Assembly (NCBI GenBank): GCA_903838055.1
Contig: CAILWV010000023.1
Span: 1 to 36,034 of the forward strand
DNA: 36,034 nucleotides
Reading direction: 5' to 3'
Source: an uncultured Bacteroidota bacterium
Lineage (GTDB): Bacteria; Bacteroidota; Bacteroidia; Flavobacteriales; Flavobacteriaceae
The notes under the pieces are model-generated. The model did not search any database. It was not told the DNA's origin and worked only from the letters and a program-made list of their open reading frames with translations. Position 1 is the stretch's first letter; each line of letters opens with the position of its first letter. The position numbers were made by a program, and so were the translations under genes. This document shows positions 23,452-32,241 of the stretch, in pieces.

Positions 23452-26400
23452 AATACTAAATTTTCATTCAGTTCTACTGATAATAACTCCATAAGTAATT
23501 GCTTACGCTTATGAACGTCTAAAGTAACCAATTTTTCTTTTAATTGCATTCTTACACTTTCAAATTCTTTATTGTATTCATTTGAAATTATAATTTTATC
23601 ATTAATCATTGTTCCAGCACTTCCAAATAATTGAATAGAAACCATTTTAGTATTTTCTTTTATTGAAAATTCATGAAGGTCTGAAGCTCTTATTAATCCT
23701 AAAAGGAACTCTTCAAGATTAGTAACTAATAAAACCTCTTCTTCATCAATCATTTTATCAATAGATTTTCCCAATGCTGCATCAGCAACTGATTTTAACC
23801 AAGAAGCCCTATCATCTAAAGGAGAAATTAGTCTTTGGTAGAAAATAGATTGTTCCGTTCCTAATAAACTCAAATTAACACTATTTAATCTACTTTGAAT
23901 TTCTAATTTGTAACTTTCAAAATCACTAGTTTCACAAATAAAAGAATGTAATATTTTTTGTTCAATTCTATCAAGAAGAGCATCATAAGAAGAACGAATT
24001 TCTCTAATAGCATCTTGAATATGAAACGTGTAAGATTTTAATATTTCTTCGTCATCATTTATTGAAATAGAATGAAAACCCAAAGCATTAGGAAATTGAT
24101 TAAATAAAGCATCTTCAGGATCTTTTGCAGTTTTTATGGCTTCTCTCAAGCTAATTGCTTTTGGAGAAAGTCGTTTAGTGTTTATAGTGTATTCATTTAG
24201 ACCTCTAAAAAAACGTAAGAAATTACCAAAAATGGATAAGAAAGTGCTTTTTGTACCCAATTCAGTATCGCCAACCTGTACTAGTTCCTTATAACTTTCC
24301 AAAAGATTAACTTTTAAACCAGTAACATCATAACTTTTAATAGAATAATTAGTAGGCGATTTATGTATTAAATCTAAAACATCATCGGTTAAGTAAGGGA
24401 TGAAACCATTAGTTTCGTGGAATAATGCAAAATCTTCTTTATTAATAATCAAAAACATTGGAACCCAAAATTCAGTAAATCCTTTTTTTAATTTGAATGG
24501 AGCTTTACTCAAAATTTCATATAGTTCTCCCAAATTACGTCTAGATGAATTAGCTGATTTTATAAAAGCATCACATTCTTTCCATAGTGGTTGGAATGAT
24601 TCATCGGTTGGATTTGAAAAAGTAAAATGATTTAATTTATCATTCTTTGAATGTATTCCTGTGTCTTTTGCCAATGTAATGTAAATTGACTTTTCAGGTG
24701 GAAATTTATCATTTGGAAAACCTAAATTTTCAACACTTTCATCATTCAATAAATGGCGAATAAAAGATTTTCTTGCGGTACTAATCTGTGAGCTTAAAAA
24801 CTCTTTATTAACCAATTCATTTTTATAATGTGGAGCAAGTTTGAATTCTATATCACAAATTTTTGATAGGGTTTCGTTCAATGCTCTTTTTGACTTTATA
24901 TTTTCAACTTTACCGTTATAAAACCAGATATTTTGGTCATTAGAAACGAATAAATTATCTAATACAAATTTCTCTAATTGTTGTTTGTGGTACTCAAGTT
25001 CTTTATTTAAAAGTTTTATAGCATTTCTATCTTCTTTATGCTTATTTATTAAGAATTTAAGTTTGTTAATAGTAAATATTTCATTGTGTATATCCTTTGA
25101 GTTTTTATAAATCACAAAAAGATTACTGCTTGTATTTAAGGAATATTTTTTAACATCTTTTTCTTTAATTGAAGCATCAAATAGTAAGTTAATATAACCA
25201 TCCAATGCTCCTTCGGCATTAGTGATATTATTTAAATTTGTTAAGATTCTATACTCAAAAAAACGAGGTGTCCCTTTTTCAAATGAATTCTTTTTAACTA
25301 AAATAACAGGGAAATCTACTAAATCAGATATAGCTTCAGTAACAGAAAAATCATGATTAATCTCTTTGGAAACATCAGCTAATTCTTGTTCAATATCTAA
25401 ATCCGTACCTTCAAGAAAATTTAATTTGTTACTGTGTTTATAAAATCTTATAATTCCAGACTTATCTAATTTATCAAGAGTTTTATCAATAGACACATCG
25501 TTAAATTCACTAGTGTGATGAATATACTTTGATATAAATTTTTTATCAAATAATCCTCCAGCTTTAGTGAAAATAGTAACTAAACAAATAGTTTTTATTG
25601 TTTCAATAGCTAATTTATAATCAATATCTTCTATTAATTCTGATCGTTCTAGTGCTCTAAAGCAAGTTTGCCATTGTGCTCTATGTGGATTATTAAAACT
25701 ATAAATTTCGCTTCCAAGCGTATTAACTAAATAATCGAAAACATTTGAAATAGAGTAAAATTTACCATCAAATGAATTAATAGAAAATTTTGTGTTATCA
25801 TTTAAAAAAGTAAATAAAGAACGCTCATTTTGTCCATATCGTTGTAATGCATTAACCAAAATGTTAGCTGATAACCAATCTAGTGGATATAAAGATTTAG
25901 CTAATTCAGGTGTATTCAATTCATTAAAACCAATAAGATTACTAATCTTAATAGCTTTATTCAATAAGTTAAAACTATCTTCATTTTTCTTTGGTAATTC
26001 AAATCGTTCAAGTTTTTTTGAAGCAAAAAACAACAATTGTTCAACAGGTTCATTAAAAAGCAATTCTACAAATCGACCTTTAATTTTTTCCCATTCAAGT
26101 TTTTCTGCCAAATCCAAAGATGCAGAATAGGATATAAAACTTTGGTGTAGTGAAATAATGAAAAATACATTTTTTGTATCATCATTTGCCCATTCAGAAA
26201 TCAATTGTAACAAGTACAAATCATTACTATGTTTGTGTTTTCCTATAAATTCTAAAAATTTACCAAACTCATCAATTATTAATACTAAACCTTTATTTTT
26301 TTTAGAAGAAGTAATTCTTCTTTTTTCAAGTTCTTCAATTATTTCAGTTGAAGATCCCTCTTTTAGTTTTAAAGTTTTTAATAATGTGTCTGTCAACGAA

Positions 26401-26678
26401 GCATTATCTCCAACTAATTTTATAAAATCAAAAGAATTATTTTTTGATTCTATAGAATTACTAAAATAAATTTTTTCTTTGAGTAAGTTTTTTTCTAAAG
26501 CCCATAAAAATGTAGATTTCCCAGTACCATAATTACCAATCAAAGTAAATGATTTATTGCTTTTTTCAGCACTATTTACAATACGTTCATAAATTTGAAT
26601 AGCATTTGGAGTAACTACATAATTTAAGTCTTTAGACTCGTCTCTTAAAATGTTGGTTGATATATTATTATATTCCAT
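23448..26678 (-). CDS. 1076-aa AAA ATPase of the Dnd-like locus
   Basis: This large ATPase has Walker A LIGNYGTGKST (46-56) and Walker B GLVLIIDEFGKFLEF (D136, E137). A sensor-like strand FFIISLHQSF follows. The remaining ~900 residues are mainly helical and not assignable. Size and motif layout resemble BrxC/PglY-type ATPases of BREX systems, which are also linked with PAPS-reductase proteins in some BREX types. It lies between DUF4007 (11-nt overlap) and the DndC-like gene (4-nt overlap), so the three are almost certainly produced together. It may assemble on modified or foreign DNA to block replication (inference). Confidence 0.75.
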   Translation of the reverse strand: MEYNNISTNILRDESKDLNYVVTPNAIQIYERIVNSAEKSNKSFTLIGNYGTGKSTFLWALEKNLLKEKIYFSNSIESKNNSFDFIKLVGDNASLTDTLLKTLKLKEGSSTEIIEELEKRRITSSKKNKGLVLIIDEFGKFLEFIGKHKHSNDLYLLQLISEWANDDTKNVFFIISLHQSFISYSASLDLAEKLEWEKIKGRFVELLFNEPVEQLLFFASKKLERFELPKKNEDSFNLLNKAIKISNLIGFNELNTPELAKSLYPLDWLSANILVNALQRYGQNERSLFTFLNDNTKFSINSFDGKFYSISNVFDYLVNTLGSEIYSFNNPHRAQWQTCFRALERSELIEDIDYKLAIETIKTICLVTIFTKAGGLFDKKFISKYIHHTSEFNDVSIDKTLDKLDKSGIIRFYKHSNKLNFLEGTDLDIEQELADVSKEINHDFSVTEAISDLVDFPVILVKKNSFEKGTPRFFEYRILTNLNNITNAEGALDGYINLLFDASIKEKDVKKYSLNTSSNLFVIYKNSKDIHNEIFTINKLKFLINKHKEDRNAIKLLNKELEYHKQQLEKFVLDNLFVSNDQNIWFYNGKVENIKSKRALNETLSKICDIEFKLAPHYKNELVNKEFLSSQISTARKSFIRHLLNDESVENLGFPNDKFPPEKSIYITLAKDTGIHSKNDKLNHFTFSNPTDESFQPLWKECDAFIKSANSSRRNLGELYEILSKAPFKLKKGFTEFWVPMFLIINKEDFALFHETNGFIPYLTDDVLDLIHKSPTNYSIKSYDVTGLKVNLLESYKELVQVGDTELGTKSTFLSIFGNFLRFFRGLNEYTINTKRLSPKAISLREAIKTAKDPEDALFNQFPNALGFHSISINDDEEILKSYTFHIQDAIREIRSSYDALLDRIEQKILHSFICETSDFESYKLEIQSRLNSVNLSLLGTEQSIFYQRLISPLDDRASWLKSVADAALGKSIDKMIDEEEVLLVTNLEEFLLGLIRASDLHEFSIKENTKMVSIQLFGSAGTMINDKIIISNEYNKEFESVRMQLKEKLVTLDVHKRKQLLMELLSVELNENLVL

Positions 26679-27555
26679 AATACGATTCTAATAAATTATT
26701 CTGATACTCCTTTGTTATTCCTTTGATTTGTATTTGACGTATTCCGGCATCATTTTTATAAATAAATTCAGGATATTCAATACATAATTCCTCTATTAAA
26801 TTATCTAAGCCATCGGTTGAGAGACAAAAATAAGAACCAAAAGTATTTCTAATTTCATCGTGACTAATATCTTTTCTTTCAGCTAAATAGTCTAATAAGC
26901 AATAAGCTAGAATAGCAACAGGAATATTATTTCGTACTTCTTTGTTTATCCTATAAATAGTTTCTCCATTGCTGTTTTTGCTATTTAGTTGTGATATTAA
27001 ATTTAACTCAAGTAAAGGCGAATTAAAATCATCTTCAATAGTTTTTAATGATTTAGTTGGAGTAGCATACGATTTTACAAAAACTTTATAGTCGGAAGAT
27101 AATGTGTTAATACTTACTTCTCTAACATTATTATCACGTAATTTTTTTTCAATGAATTGAATAATCTGACTTTCGGAAAATTCTAAACTAACTTTATCAT
27201 TAAAATATTCAGTAAATATTAAATTGAAAATACTTGCATAATTTGTTTTACAAATTTGATATTGTAATAACCACAAAGTTCCTTCATCCTCTAAATATGG
27301 ATCAAACTTAAAATTATCTAAAAACAATTTATTTGCTATTTCTAAAATTTCATGTTTGTCATTAATCAATCCAAAGGATTTCAGCCAATGTTGAATTGAT
27401 TGTACCATATTTTTTCCAACACCTAATTTCGAAATTGCTATTTCAGGTCTGTTTAAAACCGTATATCCTTCATTATCAATTAATTTGATACCTTTTGACA
27501 ACCACTGTTGTCTACAGTGAAAAGTATCATGCCCTGAAAATTTAAAATCATTCAT
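26668..27555 (-). CDS. DUF4007-family protein
   Basis: This 295-aa protein begins FKFSGHDTFHCRQQWLSKGI and continues AISKLGVGKNMVQSIQHWLKSFGL, the signature of DUF4007. That family is repeatedly found beside PAPS-reductase/Dnd-type genes in defence islands. It is probably a helical DNA-binding protein (helix-turn-helix-like KNMVQSIQHWLK). It is the first gene of the minus operon. A perfect 18-bp palindrome lies 37 nt upstream of its start codon. Its biochemical role is not known to me. Confidence 0.8.
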   Translation of the reverse strand: MNDFKFSGHDTFHCRQQWLSKGIKLIDNEGYTVLNRPEIAISKLGVGKNMVQSIQHWLKSFGLINDKHEILEIANKLFLDNFKFDPYLEDEGTLWLLQYQICKTNYASIFNLIFTEYFNDKVSLEFSESQIIQFIEKKLRDNNVREVSINTLSSDYKVFVKSYATPTKSLKTIEDDFNSPLLELNLISQLNSKNSNGETIYRINKEVRNNIPVAILAYCLLDYLAERKDISHDEIRNTFGSYFCLSTDGLDNLIEELCIEYPEFIYKNDAGIRQIQIKGITKEYQNNLLESYYGI

Positions 27556-27591
27556 ATAAAAAATTTAATGACGCAAGTTAATAAATTTACT

Positions 27592-27609
27592 ATGGATGAA
27601 TTCATCCAT
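27592..27609. promoter_or_regulatory. 18-bp perfect palindrome upstream of minus operon
   Basis: ATGGATGAATTCATCCAT reads the same on both strands. It lies 37 nt upstream of the DUF4007 start, where a repressor would act. The WYL regulator of the locus is a candidate ligand, but no clear copy is seen upstream of the plus operon. Confidence 0.6.
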
Positions 27610-27836
27610 TTACTAAAACTTATCAATATATTTTATAAAAAAAACATAAACAACTGATTTTTAAATTTTTATAATATTTTGAAAGTCTTTTCTTAAATTA
27701 CATTATCTCATTCAGCTGCACAAAATCCTCGTTTAGTCCAAGTATTCCTAAACTCACATATTTGTTTTCTTCATTTCGCTAATTTCATTTCCAATAGCGA
27801 GAATATATTTTTTCGTTCGGTGGTAAAAAGGAATAT
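27610..27836. other. Non-coding divergent region
   Basis: This lies between the DUF4007 operon (minus) and the phosphoesterase gene (plus). It is AT-rich with poly-T and poly-A runs. Apart from the palindrome just before it and the promoter just after it, I see nothing specific. Confidence 0.5.
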
Positions 27837-27867
27837 TTGTATTCACCATAGCATTTCCCTATTTTTG
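27837..27867 (+). promoter_or_regulatory. Promoter of the phosphoesterase gene
   Basis: TTG (27837-27839), a 20-nt spacer, and a perfect TAnnTTTG match, TATTTTTG (27860-27867). The start codon follows 24 nt later. Confidence 0.6.
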
Positions 27868-27891
27868 TTTTTCTATTAAATAATATTCAAT

Positions 27892-28647
27892 ATGAAACTT
27901 CAATACTGCTCCGACCTACATTTAGAGTTCCCAGACAACAAAGAGTACATCCTGGATAATCCAATTGAACCAACTGCTGATATTCTTATTTTAGCAGGAG
28001 ACATAGTGCCATTTGCAGTTATGGACAAACACAATGATTTCTTTGACTACATTTCTAGGAATTTCAAAATGACGTATTGGATTCCAGGAAACCACGAGTA
28101 TTACTATTACAATGTTGATAGTAGCAACTTTTTAGAAACACAAATCAGAGAAAATATTTATTTAGTAAACAATTGCGTAAAAGAAATTTCCGGAGTTAAT
28201 CTAATTTTTTCCACATTATGGTCAAATATTTCTGAGGAAAAACGCTGGGTAATTCAACAAAGTCTTTCCGATTTTAAAGTAATCAAATACAAGGACCATC
28301 TATTCAATGTGGATGATTACAACGCATTGCACAAAAAAAGCTTAGAATTTATACAAAATGCTTTAGCTACAAAATCAAATAATAAAACAGTTGTGGTTAC
28401 TCACCATGCTCCTACTTTTGTAAAGTATCCTGAAAAATATGTTAATAGTAAAATAAACGAAGCTTTCGCTACCAACTTAACAGACCTAATCCAAGACAGT
28501 AATATTGATTATTGGATTTATGGCCACCATCATTCGAACATCGGAAAATTTCAAATCGGAAATACTAAATTAGTTACCAATCAATTAGGTTATGTTAAAT
28601 ATAACGAAAACGACGGATACAACAATGAAGCAATTATTACAATATAG
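27892..28647 (+). CDS. Calcineurin-like metallophosphoesterase
   Basis: This 251-aa protein shows all motifs of the family in order: CSDLHLE (DxH), ILAGDIVP (GD), IPGNHEYY (GNHE), VVVTHHAPT (His) and WIYGHHHSNIG (GHxH). These bind two metal ions and hydrolyse phosphoester bonds. There is no signal peptide, so it is cytoplasmic. It has its own promoter and stands alone between the Dnd-like locus and the toxin-antitoxin pair. The substrate is unknown; nucleic acid or nucleotide is possible for mobile-element cargo. Confidence 0.88.
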   Translation: MKLQYCSDLHLEFPDNKEYILDNPIEPTADILILAGDIVPFAVMDKHNDFFDYISRNFKMTYWIPGNHEYYYYNVDSSNFLETQIRENIYLVNNCVKEISGVNLIFSTLWSNISEEKRWVIQQSLSDFKVIKYKDHLFNVDDYNALHKKSLEFIQNALATKSNNKTVVVTHHAPTFVKYPEKYVNSKINEAFATNLTDLIQDSNIDYWIYGHHHSNIGKFQIGNTKLVTNQLGYVKYNENDGYNNEAIITI

Positions 28648-28669
28648 TTAAAAAAAATATAGTAATAAA

Positions 28670-28726
28670 TTGATTTTAAATATAATAAACCTATATTTGC
28701 ACAATAAATCTATAAGGTTTATTATA
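28670..28726 (+). promoter_or_regulatory. Promoter with overlapping operator of the AbiE-type pair
   Basis: TTG (28670-28672), a 19-nt spacer and TATATTTG (28692-28699) match the Bacteroidetes promoter perfectly. TATAATAAACC (28681-28691) and GGTTTATTATA (28716-28726) are perfect 11-bp inverted arms that bracket the -7 element. This is a natural operator for autorepression by the antitoxin. Confidence 0.65.
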
Positions 28727-28743
28727 ACAATTATTAGTTTATT

Positions 28744-29736
28744 ATGGAAAAATTAAAAGAATACATCCATCAGATACTTGGAAAAGACCCTGAAATAAAA
28801 GAGCTGCCAAAAGACTATGCCAATAAATTACCTTTTCTTTTCAAGAACAATTTTAATTTTTATGTAACTCATTTACACAATCATGAATTAATTTTAGTAC
28901 AAGTCAATAAAGAAGATGCTTTCAATGCTATACAATTAAGACAACAAGTGTTAACAATCCAAAAGATATTAGACAAAAGAATTATAATTGTCACTGAAGA
29001 TATCACGGCTATAAACCGTAAAAGACTTATTGACCAAAAAATTAGTTTTATAGTTCCCGGAAAACAAATGTTTCTCGCAGAATTACTTATTGATATTCAA
29101 GATTTTAATAAGGAAAAAGCTTTTCAAAAAGAATGGCTCTTACTTCCTTCAGCACAATTAATCTTGCTATATCAAATACTGCACAAAGAAGATAATTTAA
29201 GTCAATACACCTTCAAAGAGCTAGCAGAAAAATTCCAATACACACAAATGGGAATCACAAAAGCAATAGAAAATTTAAAACGATTAGCTATTGTTGTGGT
29301 AGTTGGAACAAAAGAAAAAAATATGGTATTCCAAAATGAGGTACAAGACCTTTGGAAAAACATAGAAAAGCATCTTATAAATCCTGTTTTAAAAACAGTT
29401 TATGTAGATGAAAAACCAACAATAAAAATGTATGGTTCTAACACTACAGCATTGGAAGAATACAGTAATATGAACCCAAGTAAATTGGAATATTTTGCCA
29501 TAGAAAAAACAAAATTCTATGAATTAGAAAAAAGCAATCAATTAGTAAATCTAAACAATGAAAGCGGCAACTATGCTTTAGAGGTCTGGAAATACAATCC
29601 GGAATTAATCACAAAAGGAATAACAAAAAAAAATAATGTAGATCCATTGTCTTTATATGTAAGTTTAAAAGAAGGGTTTATTGACGAAAGAACAGACATG
29701 GCATTAGACCAAATAATAGAAAAATACGTATGGTAA
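28744..29736 (+). CDS. AbiEi-like antitoxin/regulator
   Basis: This 330-aa protein is the first gene of a two-gene unit whose second gene is an AbiEii-type nucleotidyltransferase. A winged helix-turn-helix is visible around residues 150-190 (SQYTFKELAEKFQYTQMGITKAIENLKRLAIV). The N-terminal part (LILVQVNKEDAFNAIQLRQQVLTIQKIL) resembles a nuclease-like or sensor fold of unknown role. Antitoxins of AbiE systems both neutralise the toxin and repress their own promoter; the inverted repeat over the promoter supports this. It differs from classical AbiEi by having the HTH in mid-protein. Confidence 0.65.
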   Translation: MEKLKEYIHQILGKDPEIKELPKDYANKLPFLFKNNFNFYVTHLHNHELILVQVNKEDAFNAIQLRQQVLTIQKILDKRIIIVTEDITAINRKRLIDQKISFIVPGKQMFLAELLIDIQDFNKEKAFQKEWLLLPSAQLILLYQILHKEDNLSQYTFKELAEKFQYTQMGITKAIENLKRLAIVVVVGTKEKNMVFQNEVQDLWKNIEKHLINPVLKTVYVDEKPTIKMYGSNTTALEEYSNMNPSKLEYFAIEKTKFYELEKSNQLVNLNNESGNYALEVWKYNPELITKGITKKNNVDPLSLYVSLKEGFIDERTDMALDQIIEKYVW

Positions 29737-30497
29737 GAGGTTTAGAAATATTCAGACAACATTTTAAAGATTTCACGGATAATTATGTGATCATCGGTGG
29801 AACTGCTTGTGATATTATCATTGATAATATTGGATTGACACCAAGAGCAACAAAAGACATTGATATAATTTTAGTTATTGAAGCATTAAGCCCAGAATTC
29901 GTGGCACATTTTTGGGAATTTGTAAAACAAGGAAATTATGATGTCAGAGAAAAAAGTGAAGAAGATAGAAAATACTACCGTTTCCAAAAACCACAAGTAG
30001 AGGAATTTCCATTTCAAATTGAACTATTTTCAAGAATTCCAGATTTATTAGATTTGGATGAAGGAACACATCTAACTCCAATTCCAGTTGACACGGAGAT
30101 TTCAAGTTTATCAGCAATTTTAATGGATGATGACTATTACAATTTCACAATCCAACACAGCCAATTCAACAACGGAATTCATTTAGCCAATACAGAAGCA
30201 TTAATAGGCTTAAAAGCTAAAGCATTTCTAGATTACAAAACCCGTAAAGAAAACGGAGAAAAAATTGATGAAAAGCAGTTGAGAAAACATAAAATGGATA
30301 TTTTTAGATTGCTATTATTATTAACTCCAGAAGATAATTTTACAATTGCTGAAAGCATCAAATCAGATATTGCAAATTTTGTAGAAGTGGTAAAAGACGA
30401 CCTCCCAGACAAACAAATTTTTAAAGAAATGGGAGCTGGAAATATCAACGTTGAAGAATTATTTAAACAATTAATTAACGCTTTTAATTTGAAATAG
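29730..30497 (+). CDS. AbiEii-type nucleotidyltransferase toxin
   Basis: This 255-aa protein has the nucleotidyltransferase motif YVIIGGTACDIIIDNIG followed by RATKDIDIIL (GG, then DxD; residues ~20-48). It has a helical C-terminal half that ends LKAKAFLDYKTRKENGEK and beyond. AbiEii toxins are nucleotidyltransferases that modify tRNA and stop growth upon phage infection. The start codon overlaps the end of the antitoxin gene by 7 nt. Both domain order and coupling fit a type IV-style AbiE pair. Confidence 0.82.
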   Translation: MVRGLEIFRQHFKDFTDNYVIIGGTACDIIIDNIGLTPRATKDIDIILVIEALSPEFVAHFWEFVKQGNYDVREKSEEDRKYYRFQKPQVEEFPFQIELFSRIPDLLDLDEGTHLTPIPVDTEISSLSAILMDDDYYNFTIQHSQFNNGIHLANTEALIGLKAKAFLDYKTRKENGEKIDEKQLRKHKMDIFRLLLLLTPEDNFTIAESIKSDIANFVEVVKDDLPDKQIFKEMGAGNINVEELFKQLINAFNLK

Positions 30498-30528
30498 TAC
30501 CAGTATTTTTTTTAGGTAGTACCATTTC
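30491..30528. repeat. Interrupted inverted repeat after the toxin gene
   Basis: GAAATAGTAC (30491-30500) pairs with GTACCATTTC (30519-30528) with a single mismatch, around 18 nt rich in T. TAGTACCA also occurs twice in direct orientation. It may attenuate read-through into the 388-aa gene or regulate that gene. Confidence 0.45.
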
Positions 30529-30545
30529 TAATAAATTAGGAAGCA

Positions 30546-31712
30546 ATGAATAATCAAAAAGAAAATATAAAAATTTCTAGACAAGAATTATACAATTTAG
30601 TATGGTCTAAACCAATGAGCAAATTAGCTTTGGAGTATAATATTTCAGATAATGGATTGAGAAAAATATGCAAAAAATTCGATATACCATTACCGCTCTT
30701 AGGTCATTGGCAAAAAATACAATACAACAAAAAAGTAAAAGTAATTCCTTTACCGAAAGACTTTAAAGGAGATGATAGTATTACACTAAATGAAAGAAAG
30801 GAAGGACATAGTAAGGAAAACGAAGGAATATCGCAATTTCATAAACTACTCAAAGAAATTTCTTCAGACAATTCACTTTCTTTTAAAGTGCCAGATAAAC
30901 TTTCAAATCCTGACCAATTTATTATCAAGGCCAAAGAAGACTTAGCTAATAAGGCCAAAGAAAAATATGGCACTTATAGAGGAATTACAACAACTTCAAG
31001 TGGTGTAATAAGCATTAGTGTTGCTCCAAAAAATTGTAGTCGAGCTTTGCGAATTATGGATAAAATCATAAAACTTTTGAAGCAAAGAGGCCATAATATA
31101 ATAGTCAATCACAACACTACACATGTAGTAATTAGAGGGGAAGAAATTAAAGTTAGGCTAAGAGAAAAATTAAAAAGAGTAACAATACCAAACCCAAAGT
31201 ATAGTTGGGACAATTCAGAATATGTACCAACTGGCATTTTATCATTTAAAATTGATGAGTATCCTGAAAAGGAATTCAATGACACCAACAATCAAACTCT
31301 CGAAGAACAAATACCAAAAATTTTAACCAAATTAGAATTAGTTTCTGAAAAGATAAAAAGAGACAATGAAGAAAGAGAAATAAGACACAAGGAATATATA
31401 AAACAGAGAGAAATAGAAGAAGCTATTAAAAAAAGACATGCAAATGAAGTTGAAAATTTTAAAAGATTATTGGAGGATTCTGAAAGATGGAAAAAAGCTA
31501 CAGACCTTAAAAATTTCATCACTGCTTTAGAGAATAAAGCAATAAAAGAAAACACACTTTCTGAAGAATTATCAAACTGGATTAAATGGGCAAATGATAA
31601 AGCAGATTGGTTTGATCCATTAGTAAACAAAAATGATGATTTGCTTACAGTGAAAGACAAAGAAGAAATCTTATCTCCTACAAAACCAAACAATAATTAT
31701 TACAGATACTAA
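30546..31712 (+). CDS. Conserved hypothetical protein with N-terminal HTH-like domain
   Basis: This 388-aa protein begins KISRQELYNLVWSKPMSKLALEYNISDNGLRKICKKFDIPLPLLGHWQKI. That N-terminal pattern (R-E-L-Y-x-L-V-W-S-x-P-M...GHW) is widespread in bacteria, and I know no function for it; it looks like a helix-turn-helix. A middle beta-rich domain follows. Then come a charged coiled coil (~260-330, REIRHKEYIKQREIEEAIKKRHANEVENFKRLLEDSERW) and a tail with WIKWANDKADWFDPL. It starts 48 nt after the AbiEii-type toxin gene in the same direction. It may be a third component or independent cargo. Confidence 0.6.
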   Translation: MNNQKENIKISRQELYNLVWSKPMSKLALEYNISDNGLRKICKKFDIPLPLLGHWQKIQYNKKVKVIPLPKDFKGDDSITLNERKEGHSKENEGISQFHKLLKEISSDNSLSFKVPDKLSNPDQFIIKAKEDLANKAKEKYGTYRGITTTSSGVISISVAPKNCSRALRIMDKIIKLLKQRGHNIIVNHNTTHVVIRGEEIKVRLREKLKRVTIPNPKYSWDNSEYVPTGILSFKIDEYPEKEFNDTNNQTLEEQIPKILTKLELVSEKIKRDNEEREIRHKEYIKQREIEEAIKKRHANEVENFKRLLEDSERWKKATDLKNFITALENKAIKENTLSEELSNWIKWANDKADWFDPLVNKNDDLLTVKDKEEILSPTKPNNNYYRY

Positions 31713-31773
31713 AAAAAGTAACTGATTATTGAGAAGCTATCCTTTCAAATTGCCACTCCTTTGCCAACGCTCA

Positions 31774-31843
31774 AAAAAAAATTACTTGCACAGTTTTTAG
31801 AAAAAACACGTACGCTTCGCAACTTGCGCCAGTAATTTTTTTT
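31774..31843. repeat. Inverted repeat 1 of the hairpin array
   Basis: AAAAAAAATTACT (31774-31786) pairs perfectly with AGTAATTTTTTTT (31831-31843). The loop is 44 nt and includes CGCTTCGC. Confidence 0.5.
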
Positions 31844-31854
31844 CCCAAGCTTCT

Positions 31855-31937
31855 TTACATAATGTGGCATTATAGTGCATAAAGAAATACCCTATTCCCA
31901 ATGAAAATCTCGGATGCACTATAATAACATTATGTAA
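31855..31937. repeat. Inverted repeat 2 of the hairpin array
   Basis: TTACATAATGT and ATTATAGTGCAT (31855-31880) pair with ATGCACTATAAT and ACATTATGTAA (31914-31937). This gives 23 paired bases with a small asymmetric internal loop. The terminal loop is 33 nt. Confidence 0.7.
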
Positions 31938-32168
31938 AAAAGCCGCCACACCCAACGCGCTTGCCAGTGGCTCCAGGGCAACATTTTTTGCAGCTCCCAT
32001 CGCATCACCCAGCTACAAAAAACACCACCCTTCGCCACTGTCTTTAACAATGTCCTGTATTTCATAGGAAACTTTACGGTCATACTTGCTTTTAAGAACG
32101 TTTACGGTTACTGTTTTTAGCAACTAACTGGTTAAATCGGTAGTATTTACATTGCTTTTGTAAGTTCA

Positions 32169-32217
32169 AAAAATGGCTTTGACAATTAGTAATTTGCCTA
32201 TGGTTAAAGCCATTTTT
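32169..32217. repeat. Inverted repeat 3 of the hairpin array
   Basis: AAAAATGGCTTT (32169-32180) pairs perfectly with AAAGCCATTTTT (32206-32217). The loop is 25 nt. Confidence 0.65.
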
Positions 32218-32241
32218 AGAACACACAAAACCAAAAAAGCC

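Noticed and set aside
25792..26469. Plus-strand frames inside the 1076-aa ATPase gene
   Set aside because: They are antisense shadows of a long gene with a complete P-loop domain and show no independent protein pattern.
31797..32000. 67-aa minus-strand frame
   Set aside because: It follows the arms of hairpin 2 exactly, so its amino acids are dictated by the repeat structure. If it recurs in databases, that would reflect nucleotide repeats, not protein selection.
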